Below, one piece after another: positions 1 through 7,233 of a stretch of DNA of 16,868 nt. Position 1 is the stretch's first letter; each line of letters begins with the position of its first letter. A model generated the notes under the pieces. That model did not search any database. It was not told where the DNA came from and saw only the letters and a program-made list of their open reading frames with translations. Source of the DNA: Candidatus Omnitrophota bacterium. Lineage in GTDB: Bacteria; Omnitrophota; Gorgyraeia; Zapsychrales; Zapsychraceae. The stretch is taken from NCBI GenBank assembly GCA_029567025.1, contig JAKQLT010000235.1, forward strand, positions 1 through 16,868, given 5' to 3'. The translations under genes were made by a program, and so were the position numbers.

Positions 1-1480
1 GAATAATAATATAATAAAGTATTATGTGCCAATGAGTTACATCATCTATCTTATAATACGCATAAGGCAGTTTATTAAATAAAAATATTAGTCCTACTAA
101 TAAATTAAGGCATATTTTTAAAGACAGCGCAAAAAATACAGCAACCGGAGAAAAAACAAAAGAAAAAAAGATTAAGCCGAAACCTAAAGCAACTAATACA
201 GAGGATAAAGGAATAATAAAGAAATTTGCTATTATTGTCACAGGCGTAATGATATTAAAATAATAAAGAATAATCCCTATCGACCCTATCCAAACAGCCA
301 AAGATGTCGCGAATGAATAATGCAAAAAATTCTCTTTAAAAGGAAAAATCTTAAGGACCACTTTTTTTGTTTCAGGGACAAAAAGAATAATCGACAAAAT
401 ACAAATAAAAGACAGCTGAAATCCAATATCAAAAAGATTTAAAGGATTGGATAGCAGTAGCAAGAAAGCGGAAAACGCTAATGTATTAAGTGGATCGCTT
501 TCACGATCCAGAATAAAACTGAATAAAAACACAACAAAAATAATCGTCGCACGAACGACTGACGGCCTTAATCCTGTTAAGACCGCATAAGCGATAAGTA
601 AAATCGCGGCTAAGCCAAAATAACATTTACGGGGTAGCGATAAAATCTTTAAAAAAATCAAAAATAGTCCCGCGACAATTCCGACGTGAAGCCCGCTAAT
701 GGCTAAAATATGCGCGGTTCCCGTTTGAGAAAATAAATTATTAATATGCTTTGGAATATCCGCGCGCTCGCCTAAAATCATAGCCCGCATAATCGCAGAT
801 TCATTTTGAGTTAAATAGCGCTGAAAAATATCTCTTAATTTCTTTCGCCACTTATAAAACCATAACCTAACCGCATGGCCTTTCCCCTCATTTAATATTT
901 CAACATTTCCATTTTTCTTAACGCTAAAAATTAAATGAATGCCGCGCTGGCTTAAATAATCTTTATAAGAAAAATTCTTTTCGTCGGAGAAATGACACGG
1001 AAAATGGAGTTTTCCTTCCAAAAAAAGCTCATCCCCATAATGAAAATCAACAATGCGAAAAAGCTGCACAAGGAGTTTTCCGTTTACTTTTTTCCAACCA
1101 TATTTTGTTTTCATCCCATAAACTTGAAACGTGAAATCGGTCTTTTTCCGATTAAAAAATTCTCTCTGACGAATATCCGAAACAATAATGCCCTTAATAC
1201 AAACCGGCGTTTTACGATAAAACCGTGAAGCGAAAACAATATTATTTTCAGGCAAAAATGTCTGGGTTTGAGATAAAAAAATTCCTAATCCTAAAAAAAT
1301 GCCGTGAAGAAAAAAAGCGACTACTAACGCTCTCTTATAAAAAAGAATACTGCCAGACAACAATACAAAAATAATTAAAGCAACAAGAGAAAAATTAATT
1401 TTAAAAAATTTATTCAAAAGAATTCCTATGATAAGACTTATAACAATGCCGACAAATGGACGATGCGCGCGTTTTATCAT
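1..1480 (-). CDS. comEC: ComEC/Rec2 DNA-uptake channel, N-terminal part (cut by left edge)
   Basis: Inner-membrane channel that passes single-stranded DNA into the cytoplasm during natural transformation. The minus frame is open from the ATG at 1480 to the window edge, giving about 493 residues. Seen: N-terminal membrane segments (about residues 9-70), a soluble stretch like the family's OB-fold region (about 85-190) containing the usual YKDYLSQRGI-type run near 172, then the polytopic Competence domain. That domain shows the hallmarks LAISGLHVG (259-267), TGLRPSVVRA (302-311) and DIGFQLSF (351-358), and near the edge a membrane segment beginning PVTIIANF. A C-terminal metallo-beta-lactamase domain, if present, lies outside the window. 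The start overlaps the comEA stop as ATGA, implying translational coupling. No internal stop was seen. Confidence 0.95.
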   Translation of the reverse strand, partial: MIKRAHRPFVGIVISLIIGILLNKFFKINFSLVALIIFVLLSGSILFYKRALVVAFFLHGIFLGLGIFLSQTQTFLPENNIVFASRFYRKTPVCIKGIIVSDIRQREFFNRKKTDFTFQVYGMKTKYGWKKVNGKLLVQLFRIVDFHYGDELFLEGKLHFPCHFSDEKNFSYKDYLSQRGIHLIFSVKKNGNVEILNEGKGHAVRLWFYKWRKKLRDIFQRYLTQNESAIMRAMILGERADIPKHINNLFSQTGTAHILAISGLHVGIVAGLFLIFLKILSLPRKCYFGLAAILLIAYAVLTGLRPSVVRATIIFVVFLFSFILDRESDPLNTLAFSAFLLLLSNPLNLFDIGFQLSFICILSIILFVPETKKVVLKIFPFKENFLHYSFATSLAVWIGSIGIILYYFNIITPVTIIANFFIIPLSSVLVALGFGLIFFSFVFSPVAVFFALSLKICLNLLVGLIFLFNKLPYAYYKIDDVTHWHIILYYIII

Positions 1481-1854
1481 ATCCCCTTTCTTGAGCCGTC
1501 AACGAACCGCTTAAATTCTTTGACGAAAATATATTTTGAAAAAATGGCATAATTTTTATCTCGAATACCTTTAACATTCTTCAATTGTTCAATCGACGTA
1601 AACGCCCCGTTTTTCTCGCGAAAATCAATAATATTTTTCGCTGTCATTTTTCCTATATACGGAATAGCTTCAAGTTCCTCAGCGGTTGCGGTATTGACAT
1701 CAATTTTTTCATACGCAAAATCACTGTCCGCGAAATTAACCAAATCTTTAATGTGAGGATATTTTTGAAAAGCATATTTTGTCATGGCGCCGAAAAATAA
1801 AACAAACGCCAAGGCAAGCACAACCATGCGTTCTTGTTGAGTTAAATAAAACAT
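1477..1854 (-). CDS. comEA: ComEA-like helix-hairpin-helix DNA-binding protein
   Basis: Membrane-anchored DNA receptor that binds incoming double-stranded DNA on the cell surface or in the periplasm and hands it to ComEC. Seen in 125 residues: a hydrophobic segment at about 10-25 serving as anchor, a short linker, and a single ComEA-type tandem helix-hairpin-helix domain at about 50-110, opening with the classic IDVNTATAEEL and containing IPYIGKMTAKNII and LKNVKGI. The stop codon overlaps the comEC start (ATGA), and leuS ends 66 nt upstream with no obvious terminator between, so readthrough from leuS is plausible. No clear Shine-Dalgarno sequence precedes the ATG. The size is normal for a single-domain ComEA. 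The comEC neighbour makes the competence role likely rather than a generic HhH protein. Confidence 0.88.
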   Translation of the reverse strand: MFYLTQQERMVVLALAFVLFFGAMTKYAFQKYPHIKDLVNFADSDFAYEKIDVNTATAEELEAIPYIGKMTAKNIIDFREKNGAFTSIEQLKNVKGIRDKNYAIFSKYIFVKEFKRFVDGSRKGI

Positions 1855-1920
1855 AAAAAATAATACGGGGAAAAATCGAAAAGAAATACTTACGGAGGGA
1901 TTTGATGTTTACAAAAAAAT

Positions 1921-4398
1921 TTAAACTACTATATTAACTAATTTCCCGGGAAGATAAATAAATTTCTTAACCGGTTTATCTAAAATCCATTTCTGAATAC
2001 CTTCATCGCTAAGGGCTATTTTCTTTATTTCTTCTTCGCTGATATCAACCGCTACAGAAAATTTTCCGCGCAATTTACCATTGACCTGAACGACCACTTC
2101 AGCCATATCTTTTTTCAAATAAACTTCATTATACGTCGGCCAAGCGGCCTTAACGATCGTTTCTTCCTTGCTGCCGATTTTATGCCACAATTCCTCGCAA
2201 ATATGCGGCGTAAACGGCGACAACAATAAAATAACCGCGCGCATCGTAAAATTAAAAAGAGACTGTTTCACAACATTATTTTTATCAAATTTATATTTAT
2301 CGACGCTATTGATAAGAATCATCAAACTGCTTATGGCCGTATTAAACTTATAAGAAGAAATATCTTCCGTGATTTTTTTAATCGCACTATGGCACTCGCG
2401 TTGTAAATTTTTATCATCTTCGTCAAATTCTTGAAAAGCAATATTTTCATTAACGACTTTATATTGTTTTTCAATCAAATTCCAAATACGGTTTAAAAAT
2501 TTCCACGCGCCATCTACAGCGCCGTCATTCCATTCGAGCTGATCTTCCGGCGGCGCCGCAAATAAAATGCACAATCGCAACGCATCGGCACCATAATTTT
2601 TAATAACCTCATCCGGATCAACCGTATTTCCTCGCGATTTAGACATCACCTCGCCGTCTTTTAAAACCATGCCTTGCGTTAATAAACGGACAAACGGCTC
2701 ATCAAAAGTCACAAACCCCAAATCTTTGAAAAATTTCGTAAAAAACCGCGAATAAAGTAAATGTAAAATCGCATGTTCAATCCCACCGACATATTGATCA
2801 ACCGGCATCCAATATCCGGCTTCTTTCTTATCAAAAACCTCTTTTTTATTCTTCGATGAGCAATAGCGCAAATAATACCAGGATGAATCAAAAAATGTCG
2901 CCATCGTATCTGTTTCACGCGTTGCCTTTTTTCCGCACGACGGGCATTTGACATTCACAAAATCCGCGCATTTGCGTAAAGGACTTCCTCCCTCGCCAGT
3001 AATATCAATATCTGGCGGCAATTCTACAGGAAGATTTTTTTCCGGCACAGGCACAATCCCGCAGGTCTCACAATAAATCATCGGAATAGGCGTGCCCCAA
3101 TAACGCTGACGAGAAATAAGCCAATCGCGAAGCCGCCAATGAACAGTCATTTTTCCATTGCCGTTTTCTTGAAACCACGCGCCAATTTTTTCAATCGCAT
3201 CGATATTTTTAATTCCGTTAAACTGCGCGGAATTAATCAACACGCCTTCGCCTTCAAAGGCCTCTTTCATATCGCTTACTTTTCTGTCAAGATTTTGAGG
3301 ATCTTCAATCACAATTTCCATGGGAAGCGCGTGTTCTTTCGCGAACAAAAAATCCCGCTGATCATGCGTCGGAACTGCCATAATCGCGCCGGTGCCGTAT
3401 TCCATTAAAACATAATCCGCAATCCAAATTGGAATTTCCTTATTATTTGCCGGATTAATCGCATAACGGCCCGTAAAAACACCTTCTTTTTTCTGTTCTC
3501 CGGATATACGCACGCTTTTACTTTGATTAGAAATCTTTTGAATAAATTGGCGAATCGCCTCTTCATGCTTAACACCTTTTATTAACTTATCGACGAGCGG
3601 ATGTTCCGGAGCTAAAACAACATACGTTGCGCCAAAAATCGTATCTGCGCGCGTGGTAAAAACCGGTATGGGATCATCCGTATCTTTCACGCGAAAATAA
3701 ATTTCCGCGCCCATACTTTTTCCAATCCAATTTTCCTGCATCGCAATAACACGGCTGGGCCAAAAGGAAAGTTGTTTTAAATCTTCTAATAGACGCTCGC
3801 TATATTCCGTGATTTTCAAATACCATTGATCCAAATCTTTCTGAACGACAGGCGTTTGACAGCGCCAGCATCCACCGGCAAGCACTTCTTCATTAGCCAA
3901 TGTCGTTTCGCAGCTCGGGCACCAATTAACCGACGAGGTTTTTTTATACGCCAACCCGCGCTCAAACATCTTAATAAAAATCCATTGATTCCATTTATAA
4001 TAATCTTTATCGCAGGTGGCAAGCTCTCTGTCCCAATCATACGAAAAACCCATGCGTTTTAAACCTTTGCGCATTTGATCAATACAATCGTAAGTCCACT
4101 CGGCAGGATCAATTTTTCTTTTAATCGCGGCATTTTCAGCCGGCTGGCCAAAGGCATCATAACCCATCGGATGAAGAACATTAAATCCCTGCATCATTTT
4201 AAATCGGGCTATAACGTCAGTAATGGTGTAATTACGCACATGGCCCATGTGTATTTTCCCCGACGGATAAGGAAACATCTCCAGGCAATAATATTTGGGC
4301 TTTTTATCATTTACATCCACTTTGAAGATTTTCTTCTTATCCCAAATCTTCTGCCATTTTTCTTCTATTTTCTGGATTTCTTTGGTGGTATAAGGCAT
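1921..4398 (-). CDS. leuS: Leucyl-tRNA synthetase
   Basis: Cytoplasmic class Ia aminoacyl-tRNA synthetase that charges tRNA-Leu. The 825 residues fit full-length bacterial LeuS. Seen: HMGH at 50-53 (HIGH signature), zinc-type cysteine pairs C160/C163 with C177/C180 and C443/C446 with C485/C488, the CP1 editing domain with a TTRADTIFGATYVVLAPEHPL stretch (248-268, given here as its core motifs TTRADTIFG and VLAPEHPL) and the editing aspartate in THDQRD (D346), the WLISRQRYWGTPIP segment near 426-439, and the KMSKS-equivalent VMSKS at 584-588. Val for Lys at the first KMSKS position occurs in many bacterial LeuS. The C-terminal anticodon-binding and tRNA-contact regions are present. No frameshift was seen. 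The ATG has no evident Shine-Dalgarno sequence and lies just after an inverted repeat array. Confidence 0.98.
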   Translation of the reverse strand: MPYTTKEIQKIEEKWQKIWDKKKIFKVDVNDKKPKYYCLEMFPYPSGKIHMGHVRNYTITDVIARFKMMQGFNVLHPMGYDAFGQPAENAAIKRKIDPAEWTYDCIDQMRKGLKRMGFSYDWDRELATCDKDYYKWNQWIFIKMFERGLAYKKTSSVNWCPSCETTLANEEVLAGGCWRCQTPVVQKDLDQWYLKITEYSERLLEDLKQLSFWPSRVIAMQENWIGKSMGAEIYFRVKDTDDPIPVFTTRADTIFGATYVVLAPEHPLVDKLIKGVKHEEAIRQFIQKISNQSKSVRISGEQKKEGVFTGRYAINPANNKEIPIWIADYVLMEYGTGAIMAVPTHDQRDFLFAKEHALPMEIVIEDPQNLDRKVSDMKEAFEGEGVLINSAQFNGIKNIDAIEKIGAWFQENGNGKMTVHWRLRDWLISRQRYWGTPIPMIYCETCGIVPVPEKNLPVELPPDIDITGEGGSPLRKCADFVNVKCPSCGKKATRETDTMATFFDSSWYYLRYCSSKNKKEVFDKKEAGYWMPVDQYVGGIEHAILHLLYSRFFTKFFKDLGFVTFDEPFVRLLTQGMVLKDGEVMSKSRGNTVDPDEVIKNYGADALRLCILFAAPPEDQLEWNDGAVDGAWKFLNRIWNLIEKQYKVVNENIAFQEFDEDDKNLQRECHSAIKKITEDISSYKFNTAISSLMILINSVDKYKFDKNNVVKQSLFNFTMRAVILLLSPFTPHICEELWHKIGSKEETIVKAAWPTYNEVYLKKDMAEVVVQVNGKLRGKFSVAVDISEEEIKKIALSDEGIQKWILDKPVKKFIYLPGKLVNIVV

Positions 4399-4405
4399 AT
4401 TTTTC

Positions 4406-4495
4406 TGACTAATGACAAAAGACCGAAGACTAAAAACTTAAAACCACAAACAAAATCGATAACATTTGCCTTTGGTCATTGGTCTTTGGTCTACA
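4406..4495. repeat. Inverted pair of degenerate GACCAAA-phrase tracts in the leuS leader
   Basis: Two tracts made of a loose 7-nt phrase (gaccaaa, gaccgaa, gactaaa, gaccaat) face each other between the speD-like stop and the leuS start. The left tract (about 4406-4436) reads on the plus strand and the right tract (about 4468-4495) on the minus strand. Aligning 22 nt of each arm gives about 17 matches, so an imperfect long hairpin with a roughly 30-nt loop is possible in the leuS leader RNA. No typical T-tract follows, so I do not call it a terminator. Similar phrase repeats occur between genes in several uncultured phyla, but the function is unknown. Confidence 0.5.
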
Positions 4496-4497
4496 GT

Positions 4498-4926
4498 TTA
4501 TTTATTATAATCAAATCCACGTTCGAAATATTGGTCGTCAATCTTCTTCGGAGAAAAATATTTTCGGCACATTTGACGGGCAACCTCCAGATCAAACTTT
4601 TTACAGCAATACACATCGACCGAGATAAAATTCTTAGGCGTTAGCGTGTGAATTACAATGGAACTTTCGATCAATGGTGCCCAACCGGAGAGGCCGGCTT
4701 TATCGGGGAAACGAGTGGCGTCACTACGAAAAATGCCAGGGGGAGCTTGTTTTTCCATGCCTAAAGCATCAACAATCTCGTCGAGAAAATTATAACATAA
4801 GGTCAAATCATCGCACGCGCCTTCTTTGCAACCATAGAGATCTAAAAGCATTTCATAGCCAAACGGCTCAGCTTTTTTTGTTTCTTGTTTTACAGATTGT
4901 TCCGCACACGCACAACTTTTATTCAT
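4498..4926 (-). CDS. speD: S-adenosylmethionine-decarboxylase-like pyruvoyl enzyme (atypical SpeD)
   Basis: Likely a self-cleaving pyruvoyl-dependent decarboxylase of the small prokaryotic AdoMetDC family, which supplies aminopropyl groups for spermidine. Seen in 142 residues: the family-like opening FGYEMLLDLYGC (22-33), GLSG with S80, the processing pair E87-S88 in IESSIVIHT, H93, and C108 in DVYCC. These align with the T. maritima residues Ser55, Glu62-Ser63, His68 and Cys83, so the self-cleavage and catalytic set looks intact. Odd points: about 20 extra N-terminal residues with CAC, an enlarged middle segment (about 57-75), and HTLTP where typical members have an aromatic residue then PE after H-T/S. 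No speE lies in the window. Some SpeD homologues are ornithine or arginine decarboxylases, so the substrate is uncertain. Confidence 0.78.
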   Translation of the reverse strand: MNKSCACAEQSVKQETKKAEPFGYEMLLDLYGCKEGACDDLTLCYNFLDEIVDALGMEKQAPPGIFRSDATRFPDKAGLSGWAPLIESSIVIHTLTPKNFISVDVYCCKKFDLEVARQMCRKYFSPKKIDDQYFERGFDYNK

Positions 4927-5014
4927 TTTCTTTTCTTTCCTTTTGTTAAATTTTATTATGCTCCATATTTAAAAAATTTCTATAAAAATTTTCTATTTTT
5001 AAAAGAATTGCGAT

Positions 5015-5043
5015 ATTATGCCACCAAGTTTTTTAAGTGTCAA
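5015..5043 (-). promoter_or_regulatory. Sigma-70-type promoter for the speD-like gene
   Basis: Reading the minus strand there is a perfect TTGACA (-35, at 5043-5038), a 17-nt spacer and CATAAT (-10, at 5020-5015). This places the transcript start near 5008, giving a leader of about 80 nt before the ATG at 4926. An AAAGGAAAG stretch about 11 nt before the ATG may serve as ribosome binding site. The promoter begins just after the HEPN stop codon, so speD and perhaps leuS need not depend on the MNT-HEPN transcript. Confidence 0.65.
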
Positions 5044-5047
5044 AGAT

Positions 5048-5437
5048 TTATTTTCTCAAAAATACTTTATTTTTAACAAATACCAAATATTCCTTCACTT
5101 CATTAGTCACTGTGAATGTCGTGGCGCTATAAAAGTCAAGATTGCGGGCTTTTCTCATAGAGTCGCCGATAATCAAGACATCCTTAGAATCTAAAATCTG
5201 GCTTAACGCCTCAATAATTTTCTGATGATGACCTAAAGAACTTTTGACGCGGTAACCTTCTTTCGCAATATAATAAATCCCCATTTTAATAAACGCCATA
5301 TAAGTAAAATGAAATACCACTTCTTTTTCTTCTGATGATTCGGCGATAACCAAATCTCGCTCGGCGGCTTTCTTATATTTTAAAAGCTCTCCTTGAGAAA
5401 AAACCTGCTTGATAAAAAATGTTTTATCCCACTTCAT
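5048..5437 (-). CDS. HEPN-domain protein, probable RNase-type toxin of an MNT-HEPN pair
   Basis: Small alpha-helical protein (129 residues) whose partner and layout suggest the HEPN half of a nucleotidyltransferase/HEPN module. Seen: central helices (about 20-60), then R63-VKSSLG-H70-H71, which fits the Rx4-6H signature of HEPN ribonucleases, followed by IIEALSQIL and a C-terminal helix containing an ARNLDFY stretch (97-103). In studied MNT-HEPN systems the HEPN protein cleaves RNA and is neutralised by the MNT partner, in one case through AMPylation of a tyrosine in an Rx4HxY motif. That tyrosine is absent here (H70-H71-Q72-K73), so the mode of neutralisation cannot be assumed. Its ATG overlaps the upstream MNT stop by 4 nt (ATGA), so the two are probably co-translated. 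Confidence 0.75.
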   Translation of the reverse strand: MKWDKTFFIKQVFSQGELLKYKKAAERDLVIAESSEEKEVVFHFTYMAFIKMGIYYIAKEGYRVKSSLGHHQKIIEALSQILDSKDVLIIGDSMRKARNLDFYSATTFTVTNEVKEYLVFVKNKVFLRK

Positions 5438-5979
5438 TTAAGTTTAATAATCTTTTCTTTAAAAATGCTCTGAATAAATTGGTCTTTTTTCTTCTTACGC
5501 TCTTGAAATTCTTTTAAGGTAAGATTAATAATATTAAATTCACAACCTATTTTTTCCTGTAAAGGATAGACGGCTTTCTGTATATCAATGCTTTTTTGCT
5601 CGCCAATAAGAAGAACATCTACATCGCTTTTAGGCCCCATTTTATTCTTAGCATAGGAACCGAAAATATAGGCCTCCTTAATTTCAGGAGTTTCATCGAA
5701 AACTTTTCTTAATTGAGCCTCCACGCCCGCTGTTTTTATAAATATCTCTTTATACTGCGCTAATAAAGGATACTGCTTATTAAGGAAAAAATAGCGTTCT
5801 TTCCCCTGATATTCGCTTAAAAGAATCCCTTGCTCTTCAAATTGAACTAATGCTTTATGGACATTTTTGGGGACAGCGATTAATTGTCGGGCTAATTGAT
5901 GTACATAAGCCCTTTCTGATTCATGCAGAAAGAAATAATTAAGGATTTGCTGTTTAATGCCTGAACGAAAAGAAATCAT
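5434..5979 (-). CDS. Winged-HTH / MNT nucleotidyltransferase fusion, probable antitoxin
   Basis: 181-residue protein with two parts. Residues about 6-68 form a winged helix-turn-helix (VHQLARQLIAVPKNVHKALV helix region, then a wing near YQGKERYFFL). Residues about 85-180 form a minimal nucleotidyltransferase domain with GSYA (107-110) and SDVD (118-121; D119 and D121 as metal ligands), plus an acidic position near E147 that may be the third ligand. The family fold transfers nucleotides; in MNT-HEPN modules it can AMPylate and silence the HEPN toxin. The fused DNA-binding part suggests that this protein also represses its own operon. The gene has a strong AAGGAG 6 nt before the ATG and its own promoter. 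The order is MNT first, HEPN second, with a 4-nt overlap. The alternative is a regulator or RNA-modifying enzyme unrelated to toxicity. Confidence 0.85.
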   Translation of the reverse strand: MISFRSGIKQQILNYFFLHESERAYVHQLARQLIAVPKNVHKALVQFEEQGILLSEYQGKERYFFLNKQYPLLAQYKEIFIKTAGVEAQLRKVFDETPEIKEAYIFGSYAKNKMGPKSDVDVLLIGEQKSIDIQKAVYPLQEKIGCEFNIINLTLKEFQERKKKKDQFIQSIFKEKIIKLK

Positions 5980-5985
5980 TATGGT

Positions 5986-6039
5986 CTCCTTTTACAATGA
6001 TTGTGGTCTAAATATACCATACTCCTTGATTGGCGTCAA
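5986..6039 (-). promoter_or_regulatory. Promoter, possible operator and ribosome binding site of the MNT-HEPN pair
   Basis: The minus strand has TTGACG (-35, 6039-6034), a 17-nt spacer and TATATT (-10, 6016-6011), putting the transcript start near 6004. Around it lie two small symmetric elements: GGTcTAAATAtACC (6005-6018, imperfect, over the -10) and ACAAT-G-ATTGT (5994-6004, at the start point). AAGGAG at 5991-5986 sits 6 nt before the ATG. The symmetric elements are candidate sites for autoregulation by the wHTH domain; this is inference. Confidence 0.7.
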
Positions 6040-6041
6040 AT

Positions 6042-6076
6042 AAAAACCCCAGAAAGATTTTTTCTTTCCGGGGTTT
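6042..6076 (-). terminator. Rho-independent terminator of the outer-membrane protein gene
   Basis: Left arm 6044-6057 and right arm 6063-6076 pair over 14 bp with one mismatch and a 5-nt loop. On the minus strand the GGGG-containing stem is followed by a run of five T and more T-rich sequence, so it ends transcription coming from the barrel gene. The T-rich tail directly abuts the -35 box of the MNT promoter. Confidence 0.9.
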
Positions 6077-6114
6077 AAAAATGCCCTGCAAACCTATGAG
6101 ATTAAGTAAAAAAT

Positions 6115-6891
6115 TTAAAATTTAAAACTGAACCCAGCCGTAATTGCTGTCTCATCAATAAAACGGCCTTGCACATCAATAGCAATTCCAGGAGTGGGAT
6201 TAAATTCAATCCCAGCAAATACGCCAACAGAAGTATCATTATTAATATTTCCCGAATCAAGGGTTGTTCCTCCAGCAGTAAATTTAGCAGAGGTTTCTGA
6301 TTTTAAATATTTAACCCCAATATATGGTCTTGCCATTCCAAATGATTTTGCAACCCCTAAAGCCATTTGCCACTCTTCCCAAGAAGCGCCTATACCAACT
6401 ATATCAACTTTAGAATATGTTGTGCCATTAATAACTACTGATTCATAATCCATGTCGTCTAATTTACGATAATTGACATCTGAAAATATTTGAAAGCCAT
6501 CAATATCCGCAATAATTCCATTAACCCCAACAGCCCAAACAAATGAATCTTCTAAATTAAGCTGAAAATTATATCCACTATCTTCAGCTTTCCACTTAGG
6601 GTCCATGGCTTGACCAAAAGAACTATACAAACTAAAACGATTATCATATGTTAAAGAAATAACTCCTGAAGCTGTATCAAATTCAACCTCCCCATTTTCA
6701 TCTTCGAGCTCTATTTCGCTAACTGATTCATATTGCGCATCAATTCCTAAAACTACTTTTCCTTCTGCAAATTCTTTTAAGATACCTTTTGTTTTTCCAG
6801 CATTAGAAGGAATTCTAACAGGAGCCGCATATGTTACAGTAACAACAGCGAACAGCGAAAGCACTACTAAAACCAATAACTTTCTTTTCAT
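6115..6891 (-). CDS. Exported outer-membrane beta-barrel protein of unknown role
   Basis: 258 residues. A Sec signal peptide is clear: MKRK, then a hydrophobic core to about residue 17, then a TYA|AP cleavage site near 22/23. The rest alternates polar and hydrophobic residues in short strands with Gly/Asp/Asn turns (for example VVLGIDAQYESV, GVISLTYDNRFSLYSSFG, ARPYIGVKYLKS, VGVFAGIEFNP) and ends in SFKF. A terminal Phe preceded by alternating aromatics is the usual signal for outer-membrane barrel assembly. The size fits a small 8- to 10-strand barrel; the specific function is not recognisable. A GGGGGGAG Shine-Dalgarno region lies 5 nt or so before the ATG. The gene is a single unit: a strong terminator follows, and it is divergent from an XRE regulator across a palindromic operator-like site. 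Confidence 0.85.
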   Translation of the reverse strand: MKRKLLVLVVLSLFAVVTVTYAAPVRIPSNAGKTKGILKEFAEGKVVLGIDAQYESVSEIELEDENGEVEFDTASGVISLTYDNRFSLYSSFGQAMDPKWKAEDSGYNFQLNLEDSFVWAVGVNGIIADIDGFQIFSDVNYRKLDDMDYESVVINGTTYSKVDIVGIGASWEEWQMALGVAKSFGMARPYIGVKYLKSETSAKFTAGGTTLDSGNINNDTSVGVFAGIEFNPTPGIAIDVQGRFIDETAITAGFSFKF

Positions 6892-6940
6892 GATTCTCCC
6901 CCCTTTTTTTTCGTTAATATGAAATTTTATAACATTTTAG

Positions 6941-6995
6941 CACCGTATTTATACGGTGTAAAGAAAAACGACATTTTGCCATAATAACACCGTAT
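6941..6995. promoter_or_regulatory. CACCGTAT operator-like sites between the barrel gene and the XRE regulator
   Basis: CACCGTAT (6941-6948), a TT spacer and ATACGGTG (6951-6958) form a perfect 8-bp inverted repeat. A third CACCGTAT (6988-6995) lies in direct orientation and runs into the regulator's ATG at 6994. A candidate -10, CATAAT (6980-6985), with a weak -35 overlapping the palindrome would start transcription close to the ATG, giving a nearly leaderless message. The placement fits autorepression by the XRE protein and possible control of the divergent barrel gene. Binding is inferred. Confidence 0.6.
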
Positions 6996-7209
6996 GAAAA
7001 CGGCTATCGAACAAAAACTCTCGAAAAAAATCCGCGCATTAAGGAAAGAATACAACTTTACCCAAGAACGGCTCGCCGAATTAGCAGAAATCGATTATAA
7101 ACACATACAACTTTTAGAAAGCCCAAATCCTCCTTCTATCCGCTTAAATACCCTTGAGAAAATCGCTAAGGCCTTTAATATGACTCCTTCCAAGCTGATT
7201 GATTTCTAA
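6994..7209 (+). CDS. XRE-family (Cro/C1-type) small transcriptional regulator
   Basis: 71-residue protein that is essentially one helix-turn-helix domain: helices at about 5-19, 23-30 (FTQERLAELAEI), 34-42 (recognition helix region), 50-60 (LNTLEKIAKAF) and 64-69 (TPSKLI). This is the canonical five-helix XRE fold, with no effector or dimerisation domain. No Shine-Dalgarno sequence is visible. The start codon is embedded in a CACCGTAT half-site that also occurs as a palindrome 30 nt upstream, pointing to autoregulation. It is divergent from the outer-membrane barrel gene and lies 61 nt before thiS. No toxin, methyltransferase or restriction partner adjoins it, so it is not obviously the control protein of a restriction or toxin-antitoxin module. 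Confidence 0.88.
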   Translation: MKTAIEQKLSKKIRALRKEYNFTQERLAELAEIDYKHIQLLESPNPPSIRLNTLEKIAKAFNMTPSKLIDF

Positions 7210-7233
7210 TCCGCCACAAACGGTTTTTATCAT

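Noticed and set aside
992..1228. 78-residue plus-strand open frame
   Set aside because: It lies wholly opposite the comEC reading frame, which shows diagnostic motifs throughout.
4399..4497. T-box or terminator before leuS
   Set aside because: The gap is too short for a T-box, no T-box core sequence is present, and the inverted tracts have no downstream T-run.
4075..4644. 189-residue plus-strand open frame across the leuS start and speD end
   Set aside because: It is antisense to two clearly coding genes and crosses the leader repeat. Its translation is low-complexity, and no domain or start signal is visible.
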